This document shows, one piece after another, positions 42,650 through 51,217 of a DNA stretch of 64,000 nucleotides. The position numbers and the translations under genes are program-made. Each line of letters opens with the position of its first letter. The first letter of the stretch is position 1. Below the pieces are notes generated by a model. That model made no database searches, was not told where the DNA came from, and saw nothing but the letters and a program-made list of their open reading frames with translations. Source of the stretch: Chitinophaga pinensis (lineage in GTDB: Bacteria > Bacteroidota > Bacteroidia > Chitinophagales > CAIOSU01); assembly GCA_945901065.1 (NCBI GenBank), contig CAMDKI010000003.1, positions 310,001 through 374,000 of the forward strand, read 5' to 3'.

Positions 42650-43579
42650 CTAAATTGCAACAACCTCTTTCTTCCCTTCTTCTAACAGCTCCTTAGGCAC
42701 TGCTTTTTGTATGCTATGGGCCAATAGTTCCAGTAGTTTACGCTTAACAAAGCTGCGGTGTGTAACCAAGGCTATTTCGCGCACCGGCTCTGGGTCGCGG
42801 AAATAGCGCACCTGGTCTAGTTTTTTCTTCGGCAAATCAAGCACCGCCAGTTCGGGTAATATGGTAAAGCCCCCATTAATATCCACTAATCTCTTGAGTG
42901 TTTCTAGGCTGCCGCTTTCATATGCCAATTGGCGCTGTTGGTTGGCTTTCAGATTGCAGAGCCTAAGTAACTGGTTGCGCAGGCAGTGCCCTTCTTGCAA
43001 AATCCAGGCATTGGCGGGCTCAAGGTCGTCGGCTACCAAGTGCTTTTTAGCATACAGCTTACTTTGCGGCGATACGTAGGCAATCAATCGCTCATAAAAC
43101 AGGTTAATGCTGGTTATGCTGTTGTCCTCAATAGGCACAGCCATAAGGCCACAATCAATCAAACTCCGTTTCAGTTGGTCGGTAATCTGCTCGGTGGTAA
43201 GTTCCCATACCTGCAAGGTTACATCGGGGTACTTTTTCATAAACTTGTTTACAAATAGCGGCAGCAAATAGGGAGCAAGGGTGGGTATAACACCTATGGA
43301 TAAAGTACCCGCAACAATGTTTTTGCTTTCTCGGGCAATCTCAATCAGCCTATCGTGCTCGGCAATAATGTGTCTTGCTTGGTTTATAATAGCCACTCCG
43401 GCATCGGTGGGCAGCACGGGGTGTTTATCCCTATCGAAAAGGATGATGCCTAGTTGGTCTTCCAGCTTCTGAATCTGCATGCTCAAGGTAGGTTGCGTTA
43501 CGTGGCAATGGGCGGCAGCAGTGGCAAAATGGCGGTAAGTATCTACCGCAACAATGTATTCGTATTGGGTGATAGTCAT
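42650..43579 (-). CDS. oxyR: Hydrogen-peroxide-sensing regulator OxyR
   Basis: A 309-residue LysR-type regulator from the ATG at 43579 (MTITQYEYIVAV). The winged-helix N-terminus has FATAAAHCHVTQPTLSMQIQ. The effector domain carries EGHCLRNQLLRLC with cysteines at positions 199 and 208, the same positions as the peroxide-sensing pair of E. coli OxyR, which supports the assignment strongly. It activates peroxide-defence genes on oxidation. A peroxiredoxin-like lipoprotein gene lies 5 kb to the left and may be a target, by inference. Confidence 0.94.
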   Translation of the reverse strand: MTITQYEYIVAVDTYRHFATAAAHCHVTQPTLSMQIQKLEDQLGIILFDRDKHPVLPTDAGVAIINQARHIIAEHDRLIEIARESKNIVAGTLSIGVIPTLAPYLLPLFVNKFMKKYPDVTLQVWELTTEQITDQLKRSLIDCGLMAVPIEDNSITSINLFYERLIAYVSPQSKLYAKKHLVADDLEPANAWILQEGHCLRNQLLRLCNLKANQQRQLAYESGSLETLKRLVDINGGFTILPELAVLDLPKKKLDQVRYFRDPEPVREIALVTHRSFVKRKLLELLAHSIQKAVPKELLEEGKKEVVAI

Positions 43580-43666
43580 AGTTGTAATTGATAAAGCTGT
43601 AAACTTAATCAATTTAATTGATAGTTAAAATTGAAGAGGACGAAACCAAATATTGCAGTAAAATTA

Positions 43667-43813
43667 TTATCCTTTCTCTCTACCAATAATGGTAAATCCA
43701 AGGGTGTACATCAAGAAAAAATTAGACTTATCGTAACTGGGGTGCTGCCCAAAAGCCTTTGAGGATATACCCAAAAGTAGCAATAGTGAAACAAAGCGCT
43801 CATAAAATTTCAT
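43667..43813 (-). CDS. Small secreted protein (48 aa)
   Basis: The reverse strand from the ATG at 43813 encodes 48 residues: a convincing signal peptide (MKFYERFVSLLLLLGIS then SKAFG-Q) and a mature part of about 25 residues (HPSYDKSNFFLMYTLGFT). It lies just upstream of oxyR, in the same direction. No family is recognised. The signal peptide makes it more likely than chance, but it could be the remnant of a longer secreted protein. Confidence 0.45.
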   Translation of the reverse strand: MKFYERFVSLLLLLGISSKAFGQHPSYDKSNFFLMYTLGFTIIGREKG

Positions 43814-44070
43814 AGTACTTGGGGTTTGTAATTTCAGGGTAAATTTCGGTTACTTTTTTACGTCACGAAATACCTAACAAAACTGAAAACTTGCCCGTAG
43901 TATTGGGGAGGCAATTATAGATATGAGATTGTGAAATGAGAGAGGAGATAAGGCGTTTTAACTACTTAAAACCACCCCCACACGCCCCTCTTTTAAAATG
44001 CCCTCGCTAGTTATTCACTACAGTTCCCAAATTTTTGCACTTTTGTATACTGTGTCATTAGCCTCTACCT

Positions 44071-45357
44071 ATGAAAAAGCATCTTTTACCGCTCCTCTTT
44101 TGCTGCTGGGCCGCCATTTTGGGGGCGCAAACCACCCCAGGGGCAGCACAACAGCAACCCATAGTTATCATTAATGCCACCATCCATGTTGGCAATGGTC
44201 AGGTTATAGAGAACGGTTTTATCCATTTTGATAAAGGAAAGATTGTAGCCACGGGCACACAAACCACTTACCAAGCCGTTGCTGGTGCCAAAACCATTGA
44301 TGCCAAGGGCAAACACGTGTATCCGGGCTTTATTTCGGCCAACACTACCTTAGGACTTACCGAAGTAGATGCCGTGCGCCCTACCCGCGACTTTAACGAA
44401 GTAGGCGACCTTAACCCCAACGTACGCTCCATTATAGCCTATAACACCGATAGCAAAATTATACCTACCCTACGCTTTAATGGCATATTACTAGCGCAAA
44501 CCACCCCGCAAGGTGGCCGCATACCAGGCATGAGCAGCGTGGTGCAACTAGATGCTTGGAATTGGGAAGATGCTGCTTACAAAACCGACGATGCCATTCA
44601 CCTCAATTGGCCCGAAATGTACCGCCGCACTGGCTGGTGGGCCGAGCCGGGACCTGTGGAGCAGAACAAAGAATATGATGGTAATATTGAAAAATTACGC
44701 GATTACTTTAAAGAGGCACAAGCCTATGCCTTACAAGACAAACCTGCCACAACCAACTTGAAGTTTGAGGCCATGAAGGGCTTGTTTGATAAGAGCCGCA
44801 AATTGATGGTGCATGTTGATGGTAGCCGCGAGATACTGCACGCCCTTAATTTCACGAAAGAATTTGGTATCGATTTGGTGATTGTAGGCGGTGCCGATAG
44901 CTGGAGGGTAACCGAACAGTTGAAACAGTTTAACGTACCCGTGCTTTTGGGCAATGTGCATGCCCTGCCCGGCGCTCCCGAAGATGATATTGACCAAAGC
45001 TACAAACTGCCTTACCTGCTGCAAAAGGAAGGTATACTCATTGGCCTAACCATTTACGGCAGCTGGGAGCAACGCAACTTGCCGTTTCATGCGGGAACTG
45101 CGGCGGCTTATGGGTTGACCAAAGAACAAGCGCTTTCGGCAATTACCTTGAACACTGCTAAAATACTGGGCATCGACAAGCAAACGGGCTCGTTGGAACC
45201 AGGTAAGGACGCTAATTTGTTCATATCGTTGGGCGATGCCTTAGATATGCGCACCAACCAACTAGAAGCAGCCTTTATACAAGGTAGAGAAGTAGACCTG
45301 AGCGACCATCAACAGGAGCTTTACGATAAATTCAAAACTAAATACTCTGGTAAATGA
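44071..45357 (+). CDS. Amidohydrolase-like exported protein lacking metal-site residues
   Basis: A 428-residue protein with a signal peptide (LLPLLFCCWAAILGAQ) and an amidohydrolase-superfamily layout: the beta-sandwich IVIINATIHVGNGQVIENG, the strand HVYPGFISANTTLGLTE, and the C-terminal TLNTAKILGIDKQTGSLEPG. Where active members have HxH after PGF(I/V)D, this protein has ISANTT, and the late metal-binding Asp region reads LTIYGSWEQ. A catalytic two-metal centre is therefore unlikely in the usual form, and it may be a structural or regulatory relative. Its stop overlaps the dinB-like gene (ATGA). Confidence 0.85.
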   Translation: MKKHLLPLLFCCWAAILGAQTTPGAAQQQPIVIINATIHVGNGQVIENGFIHFDKGKIVATGTQTTYQAVAGAKTIDAKGKHVYPGFISANTTLGLTEVDAVRPTRDFNEVGDLNPNVRSIIAYNTDSKIIPTLRFNGILLAQTTPQGGRIPGMSSVVQLDAWNWEDAAYKTDDAIHLNWPEMYRRTGWWAEPGPVEQNKEYDGNIEKLRDYFKEAQAYALQDKPATTNLKFEAMKGLFDKSRKLMVHVDGSREILHALNFTKEFGIDLVIVGGADSWRVTEQLKQFNVPVLLGNVHALPGAPEDDIDQSYKLPYLLQKEGILIGLTIYGSWEQRNLPFHAGTAAAYGLTKEQALSAITLNTAKILGIDKQTGSLEPGKDANLFISLGDALDMRTNQLEAAFIQGREVDLSDHQQELYDKFKTKYSGK

Positions 45358-45899
45358 TACTGGTACTGGAAAAAGAGTTTGAACGCCTAGAAAAGCAACG
45401 CAAGGACATTATTAGCGAAGTAAGGAGCCTAACCAACGAGCAGCGCACTTGGCGCCCGGCTCCGGATGCTTGGTGCTTGCTAGAGGTTTTTGTGCACCTC
45501 ATGACCGCCGAGCGCAATGGCCTTACCTACATGAATAAAAAGGTACAGAGTATCGACGATCTAGAGAAAGGAGGCATAACATCTGACTTACGATTGGCTC
45601 TGTTGAACAGTTTTTTGCGGCTGCCCGTAAAATATGAGGCCCCTGCTGCAGCTCAGTTTCAGCCGCGCGAGTACTATGATTTTAAGGAAATTGAAGCCGA
45701 ATGGAACGAGCTACGTACCGAGTGGCAAGAGTTTTTGGATGAGTTTGATAAAGAATCTGCCGAAAAACTGTTGTTTAAACATCCTCTAATGGGCCGTTTC
45801 AACTTAGAGCAAACCCTGCGGTTTATGTACGAGCACGTAGACCATCACCGTGCACAAATAAAGCGCATCCAAGATCATCCCGATTTTCCGAAGGCGTAG
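45354..45899 (+). CDS. DinB-superfamily protein
   Basis: A 181-residue four-helix-bundle protein of the DinB/YfiT type. LTNEQRTWRPAPDAWCLLEV followed by FVHLMTAE gives the first metal-binding His, and FMYEHVDHHRAQIKRI the late His residues. Members are often thiol-dependent transferases, in bacteria such as this one perhaps using bacillithiol (bshA is at 59415). The start overlaps the previous stop. Confidence 0.85.
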   Translation: MILVLEKEFERLEKQRKDIISEVRSLTNEQRTWRPAPDAWCLLEVFVHLMTAERNGLTYMNKKVQSIDDLEKGGITSDLRLALLNSFLRLPVKYEAPAAAQFQPREYYDFKEIEAEWNELRTEWQEFLDEFDKESAEKLLFKHPLMGRFNLEQTLRFMYEHVDHHRAQIKRIQDHPDFPKA

Positions 45900-46043
45900 A
45901 AGTTTGATATTGGTACCTACTCGACCGGAAGAATTTCTCATTGGGTATGTTTTCCCAACGAATTACATCTTTCCTGCCCCTTCCTTTTTAGGAAGGAATA
46001 AGCTATCTGGCATAGCCATATTCCCGTTAAAGGGTCAATTATA

Positions 46044-46080
46044 CATTAAATCGTACTTCGTACATCGTAAATCGTACATT
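46044..46080 (+). repeat. ATCGTA-type repeat upstream of the ABC-F gene
   Basis: TAAATCGTACTTCGTACATC followed by GTAAATCGTACATTT: short units of ATCGTA(A/C) with a 7-10 base period. The same words occur at 52871-52899 and 60710-60735, in each case just before a gene start. Confidence 0.6.
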
Positions 46081-46086
46081 TACAAG

Positions 46087-46094
46087 TATCTTTG
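46087..46094 (+). promoter_or_regulatory. -7 box six bases before the ABC-F start
   Basis: TATCTTTG followed by CGCCCT and the ATG at 46101. Transcription would begin at or within a base or two of the start codon, implying a leaderless or nearly leaderless message. Confidence 0.55.
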
Positions 46095-46100
46095 CGCCCT

Positions 46101-48062
46101 ATGATTAATGTGGCAAATATGTCGGTTACGTTCGGTAGCCGCGACCTGTTCAAAGAAATTTCCTTTGTAATAAACCCAAAGGACCGTATTGGTCTGGTGG
46201 GTAAGAACGGCGTGGGCAAATCGACCCTACTGAAGATAATGGCCGGGAAGGATAACCCGACCAAAGGCAGTGTAACTTGCGGCCCTGGCGAAACCATTGG
46301 TTATCTACCTCAAGAAGTAAGCAACGACTCTACCAAAACTATTATGGACGAAACCATGACAGCTTTTGATGAAGTGTTGAAAATGGAGCGCGAGATTGAG
46401 GAGATAAACGAGCAACTGGCCACCCGCGAAGATTACGAGAGCGATGAGTACATGGAAATGATTAATCGCTTGAGCGATTGCCATGAACGGGTGCACACCT
46501 TGGGTGCAGGCAAGTTGGAAAGCGAAGTGATAAAGATATTGAAAGGCCTTGGTTTTAGCGATGCCGATATGCAGCGCCCTATGACCGAGTTTAGCGGTGG
46601 TTGGCAAATGCGTGTAGAGCTGGCAAAACTGATTTTGCAGAAGCCTACCCTATTATTGCTGGATGAGCCTACCAACCACTTGGATATCGAGTCTATTCTT
46701 TGGTTAGAGGAAGTGTTTATCAATTATCCTGGCGCCATTTTGATGGTGAGCCACGATAGGGCTTTTTTGGATAACATTACCAACCGTACCATCGAAATCG
46801 TTTTTGGTAAAATATACGATTACAAAGCCAACTACACTAAGTACTTTGAGCTACGCGAAGAGCGCTTAGAGCAGCAGCAAAACGCTTATAAAAACCAACA
46901 ACGCTACATTGCCCAGCAGGAGCGCTTTATTGAACGATTTAAAGCCAAGGCTTCGAAAGCCGGACAGGCCAAATCGGCACAAAAGCTATTGGATAAGGTA
47001 GAGCGCATCGATTTTGATGAGTTGGATACTTCTTCAATCCAATTCCATTTTCCTAAAGCCCCGCGTAGCGGCGATGTGGTGCTAAGGGCCGAGCATACGC
47101 ATAAAAGCTATGGCGAAAAGGTTATTTTGAAAGACCTGATGTTTGATATTGTACGTGGCGAACGGGTGGCCTTTGTAGGCAAAAACGGCATGGGTAAATC
47201 GACGTTGGTGAAAATGATTAACGGCGAAACAGATTTTGACGGCATGCTGAAAATAGGGCATAACGTGGAGATTGGCTACTATGCCCAGATACAAGAAAAA
47301 ACCCTGAACGAGAACCGCACCGTGTTGCAAACCATTGAAGACGAAGCTACCCATGAGTGGACCAACCAAGCTAAAATGCGCGGCCTGCTGGGTGCTTTCT
47401 TATTTGGCGAAGAAGAGATTGACAAGAAGGTAAAAGTACTTTCTGGCGGAGAAAAATCGCGTTTGGCATTGGCGCGTATGCTGCTTAAGCCCGTGAACCT
47501 CTTGATTCTGGATGAGCCTACCAACCACTTGGACATTGCCAGTAAAGAGGTATTGAAAGAAGCCTTGCTAGCCTACGATGGTACGTTGATTTTGGTGAGC
47601 CACGATAGGGACTTTTTGCAAGGCTTGACCAACAAGACTTTTGAGTTTACCGAAAAGCGCATCAAGGAACACTATGGTGACATCCAAGTGTTTTTGGATA
47701 GCCACGCTGTGGAGAGTTTCCGCGACTTTGAGACTAGCAAAGATAAGGATAAAGCCCTTAAGCAGCAAGCCTTTGGCAAGACCAGCCCTAATGACAACAA
47801 TGCTAGTAAAGACGATGCCCAACAGAAGAAGGACCAAGAAAAGGAATTGCGCAAGCTGAAAAACGACTTGAAGCAAGAGGAAGATACTATTGAGCGTTTA
47901 GAGAAAGAAATTGCGGTATTGGTAGCCCAAATGCAAGACCCTGAACTGTTTAAGGACGATGCCAAGAGCAAAACTGTGGTAAAAAAACACGACGACCTGA
48001 AACAACAACTCGCCAAAAGCATGAAACGCTGGGAAGATTTGGGCGAGCAAATTGAAGGGTAG
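46101..48062 (+). CDS. ABC-F family ATPase
   Basis: A 653-residue cytoplasmic protein with two ATP-binding cassettes and no membrane segments. Walker A: GLVGKNGVGKSTLLKIMAG and FVGKNGMGKSTLVKMI; signatures FSGGWQMRVELAKL and LSGGEKSRLALARM; Walker B LLLLDEPTNHLDIESI and LLILDEPTNHLDIAS. The inter-domain linker is charged, and a C-terminal coiled coil (LKNDLKQEEDTIERLEKEIA) matches Uup/YdiF-like members. ABC-F proteins act on the ribosome. I prefer the ATG at 46101 over the TTG three codons before, which would fall inside the -7 box. Confidence 0.95.
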   Translation: MINVANMSVTFGSRDLFKEISFVINPKDRIGLVGKNGVGKSTLLKIMAGKDNPTKGSVTCGPGETIGYLPQEVSNDSTKTIMDETMTAFDEVLKMEREIEEINEQLATREDYESDEYMEMINRLSDCHERVHTLGAGKLESEVIKILKGLGFSDADMQRPMTEFSGGWQMRVELAKLILQKPTLLLLDEPTNHLDIESILWLEEVFINYPGAILMVSHDRAFLDNITNRTIEIVFGKIYDYKANYTKYFELREERLEQQQNAYKNQQRYIAQQERFIERFKAKASKAGQAKSAQKLLDKVERIDFDELDTSSIQFHFPKAPRSGDVVLRAEHTHKSYGEKVILKDLMFDIVRGERVAFVGKNGMGKSTLVKMINGETDFDGMLKIGHNVEIGYYAQIQEKTLNENRTVLQTIEDEATHEWTNQAKMRGLLGAFLFGEEEIDKKVKVLSGGEKSRLALARMLLKPVNLLILDEPTNHLDIASKEVLKEALLAYDGTLILVSHDRDFLQGLTNKTFEFTEKRIKEHYGDIQVFLDSHAVESFRDFETSKDKDKALKQQAFGKTSPNDNNASKDDAQQKKDQEKELRKLKNDLKQEEDTIERLEKEIAVLVAQMQDPELFKDDAKSKTVVKKHDDLKQQLAKSMKRWEDLGEQIEG

Positions 48063-48072
48063 TTTGTTGCCA

Positions 48073-48789
48073 CTAGCAATGGCAAAAAAGGGATAGTATT
48101 ATGGTTTTGCCCTTTTTGGTAATCGTATAATCGCAGCCAACTCCTTCCTCCGGATCATCTGAAATGCCCTGAAAGGCATATATTTCCTTGGTTTCTTTAT
48201 TGTATTCGGCTCTAGCGTGCGGCTCAGTCATGAGCAAATAGAACAGATACACCTCCTGAAAAGAGTGTTGGGTAAACTCAATAGATATATAGAGTGCTTC
48301 GCTGGAGTGATAGTGATAGCGGATTCCTTCGTTAAACTGGGTTTCAAAATCTTGATAGATAGAGTCTTGATCGAAGTAATTAAGTGGCTTGTGCCCTCTT
48401 TCAGTAAAATACCGCATAAAGTACTCATACTCATTTTCATTGTACTGCTCGCCTTCGGGGGTTATGTACCGTAACAAAGGAAGGAAACGGGACAAATAAC
48501 CCGAAAATACATAGCCAGTGTAATCCATGTAGCGCACTTTCACCCAATATCCCTGAATCGTAAATCCTGGAAATTCGGTAACCGAAAAAGACAAGCTACT
48601 ATCCACGTTCTCTGCAATTGAAACCCTTCCGCCTTTGGGTATAATGGCTACTTTGGCCCCATTTTTATCGGGCGCATCTCTCAAAGTGAGTCCGTTGGTT
48701 GCCGCTACAGTGTACGATTCATACTCTAGCTGCGCAAATGCTGCACTGAATGTTATCAGCAGCACAAGTAAACAAAGTGCCTTTTTCAT
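48073..48789 (-). CDS. Exported SH3-domain protein
   Basis: A 238-residue exported protein: signal peptide KALCLLVLLITFSAAFAQ, then a bacterial SH3 domain (AATNGLTLRDAPDKNGAKVA ... WVKVRYMDYTGYVFSGYLS). The C-terminal half (residues ~110-238) is acidic and aromatic and unassigned. SH3b domains commonly bind peptidoglycan, so it likely acts in the periplasm. It converges on the ABC-F gene with ten bases between stops. Confidence 0.83.
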   Translation of the reverse strand: MKKALCLLVLLITFSAAFAQLEYESYTVAATNGLTLRDAPDKNGAKVAIIPKGGRVSIAENVDSSLSFSVTEFPGFTIQGYWVKVRYMDYTGYVFSGYLSRFLPLLRYITPEGEQYNENEYEYFMRYFTERGHKPLNYFDQDSIYQDFETQFNEGIRYHYHSSEALYISIEFTQHSFQEVYLFYLLMTEPHARAEYNKETKEIYAFQGISDDPEEGVGCDYTITKKGKTIILSLFCHC

Positions 48790-48851
48790 GACAACAAATT
48801 ATGCATTTTTTGTGCCAAAGCACAAACCAAGCATCTGTTTGCATTGAACCC

Positions 48852-50945
48852 TCAAAAATCCAAAACCTCCCCCATTACCTTTGCCACTTTGTCGGCATTG
48901 GGCAGCATGGTGTGCTCCAGGGTGCTGTTGAGGGGAATGGCGGGGGTGTTGGCGGCACCAATGATGCGTACTGGCGCATCCAATTGCTTAAAGCAATGGC
49001 TGGCTATGCGCCCCGCTAGCGATTCGGCAAAGGTGTTGCTTACGGTTTCTTCGGTAAGCACTATGCACTTGCTGTGCAAGTTTACGCTGTCGTATATCAG
49101 TTCCTCGTCCAGCGGGTTTAGGGTACGTAGGTCTACCACCTCAATGCAGCCGGGGTATTGCGCGGCGGCGTTGGTAGCCCAATGCACGCCCATGCCGTAG
49201 GTTATTACGGTAAGCGTGTTGCCGTTGGCCGTTTCGGTTTCGTCGGCATCTAAGGCTATGCGCCCTTTACCTAGCGGAATGATGTAATCGCCATCCGGCT
49301 CGGCGGTTTTGGCAGCGAGGGTGCCTGGTACTTTGCTCCAATATAGGCCCTTGTGCTCCAGCATTACCACGGGGTTCGGGTCGTAAAAAGCGGCTTTCAT
49401 CAAGCCCTTCATATCGGCGGCGTTGCTCGGGTACACTACTTTTATGCCTTTTATCTGCAACAATACACTCTCAACGCTACTGCTGTGGTAAGGACCGCCG
49501 CTGCCATACGCCCCAATGGGTATGCGTATAAGCGCCTGCACGGGCCATTTGCCATTGCTGAGGTAGCAAGAGCGGCTCACTTCGGTAAAGAGCTGGTTGA
49601 GGCCAGGCCACACATAGTCGGCAAACTGCACCTCTACAATGGGTTTGGTGCCTGCAGCGCTCATGCCCACCGTGCTACCAATGATATACGCCTCCATAAT
49701 AGGGGTGTTGAATACACGGCCGTCGCCGTACTTTTTGGCCAGTAGCGCCGCTTCGCGGAACACTCCCCCCAGTTCGCCGCCTACATCTTGCCCATATAGC
49801 AAGGCTTCGGGGTGTTGGCGCAAAATCTCATCTACGGCATGCAGGGCAGCATCCACCATTACAACCTTTTCGGCGTTGTCAGGGCTGCGTTCGCCTTTTT
49901 CTTCAGTTACGGGCGTAGGGGCAAATATGTGGGTCAATAAGTCTTCGGGCTGCGGGTCGGGTGCCAACAAGGCGCGCTCAAAATCGTTAGCTACCTTGGT
50001 GCGGGCCTCGGCCTCCATTTCAAACACCTCATCTTCGCTTACGCCATATATGCCCAGTTGGTCGCGGAGGATAGGGTAGGGGTCGCGGCTGGCGTGTTCG
50101 GCCAAATCGGCTTCGCTGCGGTACCACTCTTTGCGCACGCCACTGGTGTGGTGGTTAAGCAGCGGCACTTTGGCATGCAGCAGCAGCGGCCTGCGCTCGG
50201 TACGGATAATGTGGAGCACCTTTTTCAAGGTCTCGTAGCTCTCTAAAAAGTCGTTGCCATTAATGGTGTAAGCCTCAATACCTTTAAAGCCCTTGGCATA
50301 TTCAAAAGCGTTCATGGCGCGTATTTCGCGGGCATGGGCGCTAATGTCCCACTCATTGTCCTGCACCAGGTAAAGTATCGGCAACTGCTTCAATCCTGCA
50401 AACTGCAATGCCTCCGCCACCTCGCCTTCGGTTACACTGGCATCGCCCAACGAGCAAACTATCACGGGTTTGTGGGCAAGGCTTTCATCGGCCAGGCCTT
50501 GCAGTTCCTTATACTTTACACCTTGCGCAATGCCCGTAGTAGGTATGGCCTGCATGCCCGTTGCCGAACTTTGGTGCGGTATTTTGGGCATGTCGGCGCG
50601 GTTGCTGCTCGGGTGGCTGTAGTAAGTGCGGCCACCACTAAACGGGTCGTCTTTCCGGGCCAATAGCTGCAACATCAAATCGTAAGGCTTATACCCGATG
50701 CCCAACAGCAACGAATCATCGCGGTAGTAGGGCGCCACAAAATCTTGCGGCATCAGTTGCAGTGCCAACGCCAGTTGAATGGCCTCATGGCCCTTGCTGG
50801 TGGCATGCACATATTTGGCACAGATATCCTTACGGTCTTCGTATAGTTTACTCATCTCGCGGGCAGTAGCCATTAGGCTAAAAGCCTTCTTCAGCACGGC
50901 CACGTCTACCTTCAAGGTTCTGTCCTTTATGTTCGTATCAGCCAT
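48852..50945 (-). CDS. 2-oxoacid dehydrogenase E1, fused alpha-beta (branched-chain type)
   Basis: A 697-residue thiamine-diphosphate enzyme. The first half is an E1 alpha subunit: CAKYVHATSKGHEAIQLALA, PYYRDDSLLLGIG and the cofactor motif CSLGDASVTEGEVAEALQFA with LVQDN. The second half is an E1 beta subunit: ALLYGQDVGGELGGVFREA, AVGMSAAGTKP-like VGMSAAGTKPIVEVQFADY and RIPIGAYGSGGPYHS. It decarboxylates branched-chain 2-oxoacids and passes the acyl group to E2. The alpha-beta fusion is common in Bacteroidota. E2 and E3 are not in this window. I use the ATG at 50945; a GTG precedes it. Confidence 0.94.
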   Translation of the reverse strand: MADTNIKDRTLKVDVAVLKKAFSLMATAREMSKLYEDRKDICAKYVHATSKGHEAIQLALALQLMPQDFVAPYYRDDSLLLGIGYKPYDLMLQLLARKDDPFSGGRTYYSHPSSNRADMPKIPHQSSATGMQAIPTTGIAQGVKYKELQGLADESLAHKPVIVCSLGDASVTEGEVAEALQFAGLKQLPILYLVQDNEWDISAHAREIRAMNAFEYAKGFKGIEAYTINGNDFLESYETLKKVLHIIRTERRPLLLHAKVPLLNHHTSGVRKEWYRSEADLAEHASRDPYPILRDQLGIYGVSEDEVFEMEAEARTKVANDFERALLAPDPQPEDLLTHIFAPTPVTEEKGERSPDNAEKVVMVDAALHAVDEILRQHPEALLYGQDVGGELGGVFREAALLAKKYGDGRVFNTPIMEAYIIGSTVGMSAAGTKPIVEVQFADYVWPGLNQLFTEVSRSCYLSNGKWPVQALIRIPIGAYGSGGPYHSSSVESVLLQIKGIKVVYPSNAADMKGLMKAAFYDPNPVVMLEHKGLYWSKVPGTLAAKTAEPDGDYIIPLGKGRIALDADETETANGNTLTVITYGMGVHWATNAAAQYPGCIEVVDLRTLNPLDEELIYDSVNLHSKCIVLTEETVSNTFAESLAGRIASHCFKQLDAPVRIIGAANTPAIPLNSTLEHTMLPNADKVAKVMGEVLDF

Positions 50946-51134
50946 CACGGTTTCTTGTTTTTGGGATTGTTAAGATACAAAAAAAAGGTTACTGGTTCGG
51001 GTTAGGGTTTAATTTAAGGGTTGCTTGTATCTATTGGTTTTGAATAGTAACCCCCGTAAGGCTAGTTTAATTTAAAGTGAATCACGCAGGTTGTCAAGGC
51101 TATTTTGGCATGGCTCATTCGTAAATCGCACCTC

Positions 51135-51155
51135 CTCGCCCGAGGCGAGACAAGC
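51135..51155 (+). repeat. Hairpin repeat with AAGC tail (copy near glyQS)
   Basis: CTCGCCCGAGGCGAG hairpin followed by ACAAGC, nearly the same as 19743-19763 and the reverse strand of 322-352. Confidence 0.65.
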
Positions 51156-51205
51156 TGTTAATCGAAAATACTCAATACTTGCTACTCACTACTTGATACT
51201 ATCAT

Positions 51206-51213
51206 TATCTTTG
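51206..51213 (+). promoter_or_regulatory. -7 box four bases before the glyQS start
   Basis: TATCTTTG, then CGCC and the ATG at 51218, the same arrangement as at 46087. It predicts a leaderless message. The nearest TTG at plausible distance is 24 bases upstream, slightly too far. Confidence 0.55.
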
Positions 51214-51217
51214 CGCC

